A DNA stretch of 5,121 nucleotides from contig JAGAKC010000331.1 of assembly GCA_017848155.1 (NCBI GenBank), positions 1 through 5,121 of the forward strand. The letters are read 5' to 3'. Below the pieces are notes generated by a model. That model ran no database searches. It saw nothing but the letters and a program-made list of their open reading frames with translations, and had not been told where the DNA came from. Every line of letters starts with the position of its first letter. Position 1 is the first letter of the stretch. Positions 1-5,121 of the stretch are shown here, piece after piece. The DNA comes from Oscillospiraceae bacterium (GTDB lineage: Bacteria > Bacillota > Clostridia > Oscillospirales > Ruminococcaceae). Made by a program: the position numbers and the translations under genes.

Positions 1-704
1 ATGCCCGTGATCGTTTTCCTGTTTGCGCCAAGAGCCACACCAAGACGGTTTATCTCGGTCATGCCTCTCGTCATCAGCGCTGCTACGGTATTGTCGCCGA
101 GCTTCATTCCACGTGCTATTCCGCATCCGAGAGCGATAGGATTCTTAAGCACTCCGCCCAGCTCGCAGCCTGCAACATCGTCGTTGATGTATATCCTGTA
201 CAGCTCGTTTGACAGTGTATTCTGGATATATTGTGCGGTGTCGGGGTCATAGGTCGCACATACCTCGGTGGTAGGAATAAGGCGGGCGACCTCCTCTGCG
301 TGACAGGGACCTGTTATGACGCCTGTTTTATTCAGCGGAAGCTCCTCAAGGATTATCTGTGACAGGCGGTTTCCCGTATCTGCTTCAAGTCCCTTGCTGA
401 CGTTTATTACAACAGTGGAGCTGTCCATAAACGGCTTTACGGTCTGTATCGCTTCACGGAAGAAGGGGGAGGGGATAGCGACCAGTACTATATCTGCTCC
501 GCTTACGCAGGCAGGGTCGGTGGTGACCTTAAGTGCGTCGGGCAGCTTTACCCCTGGAAGCAGACGCTTGTGCTCACGCTCTGCTGTCAGCTGCTGCGCC
601 TCCTGTTCAAACTTTGTCCAGGTGATGACCTCGTGACCGTGTGCGGTCAGCATAACACCGAGCGCCGTGCCGTAGCCGCAGCCGAGTATCGTTATCCTTG
701 CCAT
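1..704 (-). CDS. gpsA: Glycerol-3-phosphate dehydrogenase [NAD(P)+], 3' end cut by window edge
   Basis: This enzyme reduces dihydroxyacetone phosphate to sn-glycerol-3-phosphate in the cytoplasm, supplying the backbone for phospholipids. The visible 234 residues cover the N-terminal Rossmann domain and the start of the helical substrate domain; the family is usually about 330-340 residues, so roughly 100 are missing beyond the left edge. Family marks are the dinucleotide loop at residues 8-16 (GCGYGTALG), SKGLE at 103-107, GPCHAEEV at 132-139, the catalytic lysine K187 in LKNPIA, GDN at 203-205 and RGMTEINRLG at about 213-222. The loop reads GxGxG rather than the usual GxGxxG, one residue short. 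The ATG at 702-704 is preceded by GGAGGT at 712-717, 7 bases upstream. The gene begins 15 bases after the plsY stop and PlsY uses its product, so the two are co-transcribed and act in sequence. Family assignment is very secure; cofactor preference is not known. Confidence 0.95.
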   Translation of the reverse strand, partial: MARITILGCGYGTALGVMLTAHGHEVITWTKFEQEAQQLTAEREHKRLLPGVKLPDALKVTTDPACVSGADIVLVAIPSPFFREAIQTVKPFMDSSTVVINVSKGLEADTGNRLSQIILEELPLNKTGVITGPCHAEEVARLIPTTEVCATYDPDTAQYIQNTLSNELYRIYINDDVAGCELGGVLKNPIALGCGIARGMKLGDNTVAALMTRGMTEINRLGVALGANRKTITG

Positions 705-719
705 AGGGTTTACCTCCGT

Positions 720-1385
720 TTATGTTTTTGCTTTTTCGCCGAGCTTCTTTTCGGTATGAGTCAGAAGCCTCTGGATATTTCCACGGTGCATGAATACGAT
801 AAGTCCTGCTGTACAAGCAGCGAGTATCGTATTTATTATGCCTGACGGATCATTATCTATGAAATGCGTGAAGATAAGTGCTGTTATGAAGAAGCAGGAC
901 GAAGCGATACAGCTTCCGAGGGAAACGTATCTGGTTATTGCGACCAGTATTATGAATATCGAAAGCAGGATGACCGCAGAGCGCCAGTCCAGTGTAAATA
1001 TCGCAGAAATAGCGGCAAGAACGCCCTTTCCGCCCTTAAAGCCGTAGTATACAGGGAATACGTGACCAACGACCACCATGAGGGTCGCCATATAGCCTAT
1101 CCAGTTCATACCGAGCGTCAGGTCAAGGGTATCTATTCCGCCGATGTATAGGAACGACAGACGAACTGCAATGACCGATAAAACAGCCTTTGCCACATCA
1201 CCGAGAAGCACTATACCTGCGATAGCCTTACCCTGTGTGCGCAGGGTGTTTGTAAGTCCTGCGTTTCCGCTTCCCATTGAGCGGATGTCCTTGCCCATCC
1301 TGATCTTTGTCACGATTATTGATGTATTGATGCCGCCCAGAAGATATGGTACGACAAGCATTATGATATAACATATCCATTCCAT
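720..1385 (-). CDS. plsY: Acyl-phosphate:glycerol-3-phosphate acyltransferase PlsY
   Basis: PlsY is an integral membrane enzyme that transfers an acyl chain from acyl-phosphate (made by PlsX) to glycerol-3-phosphate, giving lysophosphatidic acid, the first committed step of phospholipid synthesis in most Gram-positive bacteria. The protein has 221 residues, slightly above the usual length of about 200, with several hydrophobic helices. The family's three conserved loops are visible: GSGNAGLTN at 38-46, the block from GHVFPVYYGF to GGKGV at 107-122, and HRGNIQRLL at 200-208. In the third loop the usual glycine of the LLxGxE motif is histidine (H210). The frame is open back to a TTG at 1404-1406, but that codon has no ribosome binding site. 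The ATG at 1383-1385 has AAAGGA at 1398-1403, with a rather long 12-base spacing, so I choose the ATG. The gene starts 17 bases after the preceding gene's stop and ends 15 bases before gpsA. Confidence 0.95.
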   Translation of the reverse strand: MEWICYIIMLVVPYLLGGINTSIIVTKIRMGKDIRSMGSGNAGLTNTLRTQGKAIAGIVLLGDVAKAVLSVIAVRLSFLYIGGIDTLDLTLGMNWIGYMATLMVVVGHVFPVYYGFKGGKGVLAAISAIFTLDWRSAVILLSIFIILVAITRYVSLGSCIASSCFFITALIFTHFIDNDPSGIINTILAACTAGLIVFMHRGNIQRLLTHTEKKLGEKAKT

Positions 1386-1402
1386 TTTGAAATAATATCC
1401 TT

Positions 1403-1927
1403 TCAATCGGCGCTGCCGAGTCTTTTTATATCCGGATTTTTGTCACGCATATAGGCAAATGCTACTGCGCAAAGTCCGTCAACAGGGCAGGGCATAAGCG
1501 TAACTTTTGCACTGTCGTTCAGATAGAGCAGCAGATCTTTCCTTTTGGTTGTTATGGCTGAAATATCCTTATAGCGGACAATGATCATTCGTCGGTTGCA
1601 ATAGAAAAGCACCATATCAGACATATAGTGGTGATTCTCTGCCTTTTTTGCGTCAGGATACTCTGAAAATAGCTCTTCTGCGTGCTCTTCAGATAATGAT
1701 GCGACCTGCTTTCTGAAGTGCAGAGGTGCAATAATATATACACTCACGCACTGATAGATAAGCATCGCTGCGAAAAAAACAGTTACAGCAATACCCAGCC
1801 ATGCCAGATCATCGTTTGTGTAGACTCCCGCAAGTAACATTCCGCCTATTACGCAAGCCACGGATAATAAATATCCGAGCGTCGGGGTCAGGTGGTATTT
1901 GTAGAAGTCTTTCAGAATCTGCTTCAT
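1403..1927 (-). CDS. Uncharacterised two-helix membrane protein with a possible PH-like cytoplasmic domain
   Basis: I do not recognise a named gene here. The 174-residue product has two strongly hydrophobic stretches, about residues 16-35 and 41-67, separated by a short polar turn (NDD), so both ends are probably on the same side of the membrane. From about 70 onward it is soluble: an acidic helix-prone stretch at 78-95, then alternating hydrophobic strands at about 104-145 with the pattern MIIVRYKDISAITTKRKDL, and a final helix ending near KNPDIKRL. This layout resembles bacterial PH-like proteins of the YcxB type; that is a resemblance in pattern, not a proven match. Its ATG shares one base with the der TAA stop (TAATG), with GAGGAG at 1932-1937 only 4 bases upstream, which suggests translational coupling to der. 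Its TGA overlaps the plsY ribosome binding site. The position inside the der-plsY-gpsA operon suggests a membrane-related role, but none can be assigned. Confidence 0.88.
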   Translation of the reverse strand: MKQILKDFYKYHLTPTLGYLLSVACVIGGMLLAGVYTNDDLAWLGIAVTVFFAAMLIYQCVSVYIIAPLHFRKQVASLSEEHAEELFSEYPDAKKAENHHYMSDMVLFYCNRRMIIVRYKDISAITTKRKDLLLYLNDSAKVTLMPCPVDGLCAVAFAYMRDKNPDIKRLGSAD

Positions 1928-3243
1928 TACTCTCCTCTTTCACGGACAGTGATCTTAATAGGAGTTGCGGTAAGTCCGAAGGTATCCCTTATCTGGTTTT
2001 CGATATATCTCTGATAGGAATAGTGGAAAAGCTCCTTGCTGTTGCAGAATACAACGAAATTCGGGGGATTTGTAGACGCCTGCGTCATGTAGTAGAGCTT
2101 CAGGCGCTTGCCCTTGTCGGAGGGCGGCTGCACTCTGGAGGTAGCGTAGCTCAGCATATCGTTCAGTACACCTGTGGATATGCGGATGGAGTGCTGCTCG
2201 TGAACATGCTTTATCATATCGAAGAGCTTGTCCACTCTCTGACCCGTCTTTGCGGAGATAAATATGAACGGAGCATAGGACATGAACGAGAAATCCACCT
2301 CAAGCTTCTGGGTAAATTCCTTCATCGTCTTGTCGGTCTTGTCGGGGATAGCGTCCCATTTATTTACGGCAATAACGCAAGCCTTGCCCTTGTCGTGGGC
2401 GTAGCCTGCAACCTTGCTGTCCTGCTCTGTAAAGCCGACAGTGGCGTCGATAACGATAACGCACACATCCGCTCTGTCCACAGCCATAAGCGCTCTCAGC
2501 ACGCTGAAATGCTCGATGTTTTCTGTGACCTTTGCTTTTCTGCGCATACCTGCCGTGTCGATGAAGATGAACTTCTCGCCGTTTCTTTCGATGGTGGAGT
2601 CTATCGCATCACGTGTAGTACCTGCGATATCCGATACGATGGAGCGCTCCTCGCCTGCGATGTAGTTGATAAGGGAGGACTTGCCCACGTTAGGCTTTCC
2701 TATAACTGCGACCTTTATCGCATCCTCTTCATAGTCGTCCTCTGTGTCGGGGGGCAGCTGGTCGAATACCGCTTCAAGCAGGTCGCCTGTGCCGTGTCCG
2801 TGTACGGAGGATACAGCGATAGGATCGCCAAGTCCGAGATTATAGAACTCGTATATCTCAGGTGGCGGCTCACCTATACCATCGACCTTGTTCACGGCAA
2901 GCACCAGCGGCTTTCCGCTCTTCATAAGCATGGCTGCGACCTCACTGTCGTTTGCGGTCACGCCTGTTGTGATGTCGGTCACGAATATTATTGCGTCTGC
3001 ACGCTCAATGGCGAGCATTGCCTGTTCTCGCATCTGGGCAAGAATGACGTCGTCCGTCTTTGGCTCGATGCCTCCCGTGTCGATAAGCATGAACTCCTTG
3101 TTCAGCCACTCGCACTTGCTGTATATCCTGTCACGGGTAACGCCGGGCTTATCGTCAACTATGGACAGTCGCTTTCCCACCAGCTTGTTGAATAATGTGG
3201 ACTTTCCGACGTTGGGTCTGCCCACGATAGCTACTACCTGCAT
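1927..3243 (-). CDS. der: Ribosome-assembly GTPase Der (EngA), double GTPase domain
   Basis: Der is an essential bacterial GTPase needed for maturation of the 50S ribosomal subunit, and is the only widespread family with two tandem G domains in one chain. At 438 residues this copy has the normal length and looks complete. The first domain shows GRPNVGKS at 8-15, PGVTRDR at 33-39, DTGG at 55-58 and NKVD at 118-121. An acidic linker at about 166-174 leads to the second domain, with GKPNVGKS at 182-189, AGTTRD at 207-212, DTAG at 229-232, NKWD at 294-297 and SAK at 330-332. The C-terminal KH-like domain spans about 350-438 and ends in a basic strand (IKITVRERGE). All nucleotide-binding motifs are intact. 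The ATG at 3241-3243 is preceded by AGAGAGG at 3250-3256 with 6 bases between. It is the first gene of the operon driven from the promoter at 3320-3348. Confidence 0.98.
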   Translation of the reverse strand: MQVVAIVGRPNVGKSTLFNKLVGKRLSIVDDKPGVTRDRIYSKCEWLNKEFMLIDTGGIEPKTDDVILAQMREQAMLAIERADAIIFVTDITTGVTANDSEVAAMLMKSGKPLVLAVNKVDGIGEPPPEIYEFYNLGLGDPIAVSSVHGHGTGDLLEAVFDQLPPDTEDDYEEDAIKVAVIGKPNVGKSSLINYIAGEERSIVSDIAGTTRDAIDSTIERNGEKFIFIDTAGMRRKAKVTENIEHFSVLRALMAVDRADVCVIVIDATVGFTEQDSKVAGYAHDKGKACVIAVNKWDAIPDKTDKTMKEFTQKLEVDFSFMSYAPFIFISAKTGQRVDKLFDMIKHVHEQHSIRISTGVLNDMLSYATSRVQPPSDKGKRLKLYYMTQASTNPPNFVVFCNSKELFHYSYQRYIENQIRDTFGLTATPIKITVRERGE

Positions 3244-3267
3244 CTTATACCTCTCTTTCGTTTACGG

Positions 3268-3298
3268 GGTACTATTTTTATGTATCTCATATAGTACC
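3268..3298 (-). promoter_or_regulatory. Inverted repeat (possible hairpin) in the der leader
   Basis: Perfect 8-base arms GGTACTAT (3268-3275) and ATAGTACC (3291-3298) flank a 15-base loop. It lies in the predicted leader of the der mRNA, between the promoter and the ribosome binding site at 3250-3256. No U-tract follows on the minus strand, so it does not look like a terminator. It could be an mRNA-stabilising hairpin, a protein-binding operator, or chance in AT-rich DNA. The arm sequence TACTATTTT recurs at 3311-3319 in the core promoter. Confidence 0.4.
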
Positions 3299-3319
3299 TG
3301 AACATACTTATACTATTTT

Positions 3320-3348
3320 AGTATACCACATTTTAAGCGGATTTGCAA
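3320..3348 (-). promoter_or_regulatory. Sigma-A promoter of the der-plsY-gpsA operon (extended -10)
   Basis: Read on the minus strand, a -35 box TTGCAA (3343-3348, 4 of 6 consensus bases) and a -10 box TATACT (3320-3325, 5 of 6) are separated by exactly 17 bases, and TGG directly before the -10 box provides the extended -10 TGn element. Transcription should begin near 3313, giving a leader of about 70 bases to the der ATG. The -10 box lies within the inverted repeat TATACTA-ttt-TAGTATA at 3309-3325. Confidence 0.75.
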
Positions 3349-3361
3349 GCCGAAACAGGCT

Positions 3362-3373
3362 TTTTGCGCAAAA
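3362..3373. repeat. 12-bp perfect palindrome upstream of the der promoter
   Basis: The sequence TTTTGCGCAAAA is its own reverse complement. It is 13 bases upstream of the der -35 box, where a dimeric regulator could bind. A second palindrome, TGCAGCTGCA, follows at 3384-3393. The sequences are directly visible; a regulatory function is only inferred, and short palindromes also arise by chance. Confidence 0.3.
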
Positions 3374-3402
3374 TAATGTCCTTTGCAGCTGCACCGTATC
3401 GC

Positions 3403-3434
3403 AAAAAAATCCCCCGACTAAAACTGTCGGGGGA
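3403..3434 (-). terminator. Strong intrinsic terminator after rpmF
   Basis: On the minus strand a 9-bp GC-rich stem (TCCCCCGAC paired with GTCGGGGGA, arms 3426-3434 and 3410-3418, 7-base loop) is followed directly by seven T residues at 3403-3409. It begins 36 bases after the rpmF stop codon. A weaker A/T palindrome (ATACAATTTTGTAT, 3442-3455) lies between the stop and this hairpin. The terminator separates the rpmF transcript from the der promoter about 60 bases further on. Confidence 0.95.
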
Positions 3435-3470
3435 CTCTCGTATACAATTTTGTATTACACGAAACTGAAA

Positions 3471-3653
3471 TTATGCTTCCTTAGCGATAACAACCTTATC
3501 ATTGTAATAACCGCAATTTCCGCAAACTCTGTGGGGGAGCTTGAGCTCACCGCACTGCTTGCAGCGTGAGAAAGCAGGTGCGGATAACTTCCAAACCTGT
3601 GAACGTCTCTTATCACGTCTTGCACGAGAAACTTTTCTCTTCGGAACTGCCAT
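3471..3653 (-). CDS. rpmF: 50S ribosomal protein L32 (bL32), zinc-ribbon form
   Basis: L32 is a small protein of the large ribosomal subunit. The product is 60 residues, the usual size. It opens with the family's MAVPKRKVSRARRDKRRSQ, a very basic rRNA-binding stretch, followed by a zinc ribbon with cysteines at 31, 34, 44 and 47 (CKQC and CGNC). This is therefore the zinc-binding form rather than the cysteine-free paralogue that some Firmicutes switch to under zinc limitation. An in-frame upstream ATG at 3675-3677 would place the ribosome binding site inside the coding region; the ATG at 3651-3653 has an excellent GGAGGAGG at 3661-3668 with 7 bases of spacing and gives the canonical N-terminus. 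The gene has its own strong promoter upstream and an intrinsic terminator downstream. The common clostridial partner gene for a YceD-type (DUF177) protein is not next to it. Confidence 0.98.
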   Translation of the reverse strand: MAVPKRKVSRARRDKRRSQVWKLSAPAFSRCKQCGELKLPHRVCGNCGYYNDKVVIAKEA

Positions 3654-3730
3654 TATTGCACCTCCTCCATATAACATTAATCATACTTTACAGAGCCGCA
3701 TACACGAACTCTTTTATAGTCACGCTTAAT

Positions 3731-3769
3731 ATTATATCACGCGAATTGAAATTTGTCAAGTTTTTTTTT
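3731..3769 (-). promoter_or_regulatory. Near-perfect sigma-A promoter of rpmF with A-tract
   Basis: Read on the minus strand, TTGACA (3754-3759) and TATAAT (3731-3736) match both consensus hexamers exactly with a 17-base spacer, and TGA just before the -10 box supplies an extended -10 element. Nine consecutive A residues (3761-3769) lie one base upstream of the -35 box, like the proximal half of an UP element. Transcription should begin near 3724, giving a leader of about 70 bases. The promoter starts right after the stop codon of the upstream gene, with no terminator between, so read-through may also contribute. Confidence 0.93.
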
Positions 3770-3773
3770 CAAA

Positions 3774-4178
3774 TCAGCCGACAAACTTTTTAATATTGTC
3801 AGAAAGTTCAGAATTGTCAGCGGAAATAGTGCAGGTGATTGTTGTATCTGCTGAAATCTTCTCCAGCTTCTCGAACATCTCGCCAACCTTGTTGTAATCT
3901 CTGCCGATGATCCTGAGTGTAGCGTCTACAAAAATATCTGTGCAGTCGTGGTCCGATGCAAGGATACCTGCGATGAAGCCGTAGAATGCATCGTAGCCCT
4001 CTACGTTATAATCCTCGATATTTACAAGACGTACCTTGTGGGTGATGTCTGTATTGAGAGAAGAACCCTTCTGGATAGCAACAACGTTGCCCTTAGAAGC
4101 CTTTTCTGCCTCGTGGATCGCGTCGATCAGTACCTTGGTCTTGCCGGAACCTCTTTTGCCTGTGATAAGTTTAATCAT
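3774..4178 (-). CDS. Small P-loop ATP-binding protein of unknown function
   Basis: The product is a 134-residue soluble protein starting with a strand and a classic Walker A motif, GKRGSGKT at residues 7-14. A plausible Walker B strand, DIFVD, ends at D85, and a hydrophobic strand TTITCTIS lies at 112-119. The size and simple layout suggest a single compact P-loop domain with no DNA-binding or membrane part. Proteins resembling this one are, to my recollection, common in Clostridia and often carry automatic names such as twitching motility protein PilT. Nothing here supports that: it is far shorter than PilT and no pilus genes are nearby. The ATG at 4176-4178 has GGAGGT at 4186-4191. It starts 49 bases after the pgi stop and ends just before the rpmF promoter. 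I see no convincing promoter of its own, so co-transcription with pgi is likely. ATP or GTP binding is well supported; function is unknown. Confidence 0.9.
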   Translation of the reverse strand: MIKLITGKRGSGKTKVLIDAIHEAEKASKGNVVAIQKGSSLNTDITHKVRLVNIEDYNVEGYDAFYGFIAGILASDHDCTDIFVDATLRIIGRDYNKVGEMFEKLEKISADTTITCTISADNSELSDNIKKFVG

Positions 4179-4205
4179 AATAGTGACCTCCGTGTTTTTA
4201 TATTA

Positions 4206-4233
4206 AATTAAGGAGCTTAATGTAACCTTAATT
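4206..4233. repeat. AT-rich inverted repeat at the pgi stop codon
   Basis: Perfect 8-base arms AATTAAGG (4206-4213) and CCTTAATT (4226-4233) surround a 12-base loop; the right arm contains the pgi stop codon. On the minus strand no clear T-tract follows, so it is a poor intrinsic terminator. It may be a 3' mRNA-stabilising or partial-termination hairpin, or chance in AT-rich DNA. Confidence 0.3.
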
Positions 4234-5121
4234 AATGCCTAATTTTGCTTCGAGCACAGCTCTGTCAGCCTCGTAACCGGGCTTTCCGAGAAGTGCGAAC
4301 ATGTTTCTCTTGTAGCTCTCAACTCCGGGCTGGTCGAAGGGATTTACGCCCATCAGATAGCCGCTTATTGCGCAAGCCTTTTCAAAGAAGTAGATGATGT
4401 AGCCGAGATTGTACTCGTCAAGCTCAGGAACTTCAAGGATCATGTTGGGAACGCCGCCCTCTGTATGAGCGATAACAACACCCTCAAATGCCTTTCTGTT
4501 TACAACAGACATGTTCTGGTTCGACAGGAAGTTAAGACCGTCGATGTTGTCAGGCTCGTCCTCAAGGAAGTATTCCTTCTGGGGCTTATCGAACTGGATA
4601 ACAGTTTCAAAAAGCACCTTGGAGCCGTCCTGAATGAACTGACCGAGGGAATGCAGGTCGGTGGAGAATACTGCGGAGGAGGGGTAAAGACCCTTGTTGT
4701 CCTTGCCCTCGGATTCGCCGTACAGCTGCTTCCACCATTCGTTCATCATTGTCATGCAGGGCTCGTAGTCGACGAGGATTTCGGTCTTCTTGCCCTTGTT
4801 GTGCAGAATGTTTCTGTATGCTGCGTACTTGTAGCAGTCGTTTGCGGCAAGATCACAGACGGAATATGCCTCGCGTGCGTCAGCGGCACCCTGCATCATA
4901 CCGTCGATGTCGATGCCTGCAACCGCGATGGGAAGCAGACCGACAGCGGTCAGAACGGAGTAGCGTCCGCCGCAGTCATCCGGAACGACGAATGTTTCGC
5001 AGCCCATTTCATCAGCAAATGCCTTCAGCGTACCCTTCTGTCGGTCGGTCGTGATGAAGACGCGATCCTTGATACAGTCCGGACCGTACTTCTTGATCAG
5101 CATGTCGCGGAAAATACGGAA
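4228..5121 (-). CDS. pgi: Glucose-6-phosphate isomerase, 5' end cut by window edge
   Basis: This cytoplasmic enzyme interconverts glucose-6-phosphate and fructose-6-phosphate, the second step of glycolysis and a step of gluconeogenesis. The frame is open to the right edge, leaving the C-terminal 297 residues of an enzyme that is about 450 long in Firmicutes; roughly 150 N-terminal residues are missing, so the ATG at 5101-5103 is an internal methionine. Both family signatures are complete: [14 protein letters not shown] near fragment residues 48-61 and [18 protein letters not shown] near 254-271. The active-site glutamate region GESEGKD (about 135-141), the conserved histidine in HTEGG (219) and the active-site lysine of the second signature (271) are all present. 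The product resembles the short Bacillus-type bacterial isomerases rather than the long E. coli type. It ends with TAA at 4228-4230, 49 bases before the P-loop gene. Confidence 0.97.
   Translation of the reverse strand, partial: FRIFRDMLIKKYGPDCIKDRVFITTDRQKGTLKAFADEMGCETFVVPDDCGGRYSVLTAVGLLPIAVAGIDIDGMMQGAADAREAYSVCDLAANDCYKYAAYRNILHNKGKKTEILVDYEPCMTMMNEWWKQLYGESEGKDNKGLYPSSAVFSTDLHSLGQFIQDGSKVLFETVIQFDKPQKEYFLEDEPDNIDGLNFLSNQNMSVVNRKAFEGVVIAHTEGGVPNMILEVPELDEYNLGYIIYFFEKACAISGYLMGVNPFDQPGVESYKRNMFALLGKPGYEADRAVLEAKLGIN

Noticed and set aside
1386..1406. Upstream TTG start giving plsY seven extra residues
   Set aside because: The TTG at 1404-1406 has no ribosome binding site, and its second and third codons are the AAAGGA that serves the ATG at 1383-1385.
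1801..3195. Long plus-strand open frame of 464 codons opposite der
   Set aside because: It lies antisense to der, which has every GTPase motif. The translation is rich in Cys, His and Val with no recognisable domain, and no ribosome binding site precedes it; it is a shadow of der codon usage.
3347..3365. Possible plus-strand terminator: AAGCC/GGCTT stem followed by five T residues
   Set aside because: The stem has only 5 bp, no plus-strand gene lies upstream, and the sequence overlaps the der -35 region on the other strand.
3654..3677. Upstream ATG extending rpmF by eight residues
   Set aside because: It would translate through the GGAGGAGG ribosome binding site, giving glycines not found in L32; the ATG at 3651-3653 gives the canonical MAVPKRK start.
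3680..3725. Possible imperfect hairpin (AGAG/CTCT arms with an internal loop) in the rpmF leader, as an L32 autoregulatory element
   Set aside because: Only four outer base pairs plus a short interrupted inner stem are visible, too weak to call without comparative evidence.
4192..4220. Possible promoter for the P-loop gene (TATAAA with a weak TTACAT box 17 bases upstream)
   Set aside because: The -35 box matches only 2 of 6 consensus bases, and the start would fall almost on the ribosome binding site; random AT-rich sequence explains it equally well.
4749..5054. Arg/Ser-rich plus-strand open frame opposite pgi
   Set aside because: It is the antisense of conserved Pgi sequence, including the first isomerase signature, and has low-complexity composition and no start signal.

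Overview
The window is ordinary chromosomal housekeeping DNA from a Gram-positive (monoderm) bacterium. The gene neighbourhood, the protein sequences and the moderate GC content point to a clostridial lineage, most likely Ruminococcus or a close relative. That taxonomic call is inference from family resemblance, not from a database search. Seven protein-coding genes are present and all lie on the minus strand. Two run off the window: gpsA loses its C-terminus at the left edge and pgi loses its N-terminus at the right edge. There are no RNA genes, mobile elements, CRISPR arrays or integration scars. Coding density is high, and the only sizeable gap is 3244-3470.

In transcription order (right to left), the first block is pgi (glucose-6-phosphate isomerase), then a small P-loop ATP-binding protein, then rpmF (ribosomal protein L32). 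rpmF has its own near-consensus sigma-A promoter at 3731-3759, with an A-tract just upstream. The block closes with a strong intrinsic terminator at 3403-3434.

The second block starts at a good extended -10 promoter at 3320-3348. It reads der (double-domain ribosome-assembly GTPase), an unrecognised two-helix membrane protein of 174 residues, plsY (acyl-phosphate:glycerol-3-phosphate acyltransferase) and gpsA (glycerol-3-phosphate dehydrogenase). The genes overlap by 1 base or are separated by 15-17 bases, so this is almost certainly one operon. GpsA makes sn-glycerol-3-phosphate from dihydroxyacetone phosphate, and PlsY adds the first acyl chain to it, so the two are consecutive steps of phospholipid synthesis. 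Der links the same transcript to 50S subunit maturation, and Pgi next door feeds the glycolytic pathway that yields dihydroxyacetone phosphate.

I see no dramatic new system. The items most worth a second look are the uncharacterised membrane protein between der and plsY, the small P-loop ATPase family beside rpmF, the inverted-repeat-rich leader of the der operon, and a nucleotide-binding loop in GpsA that is one residue short.
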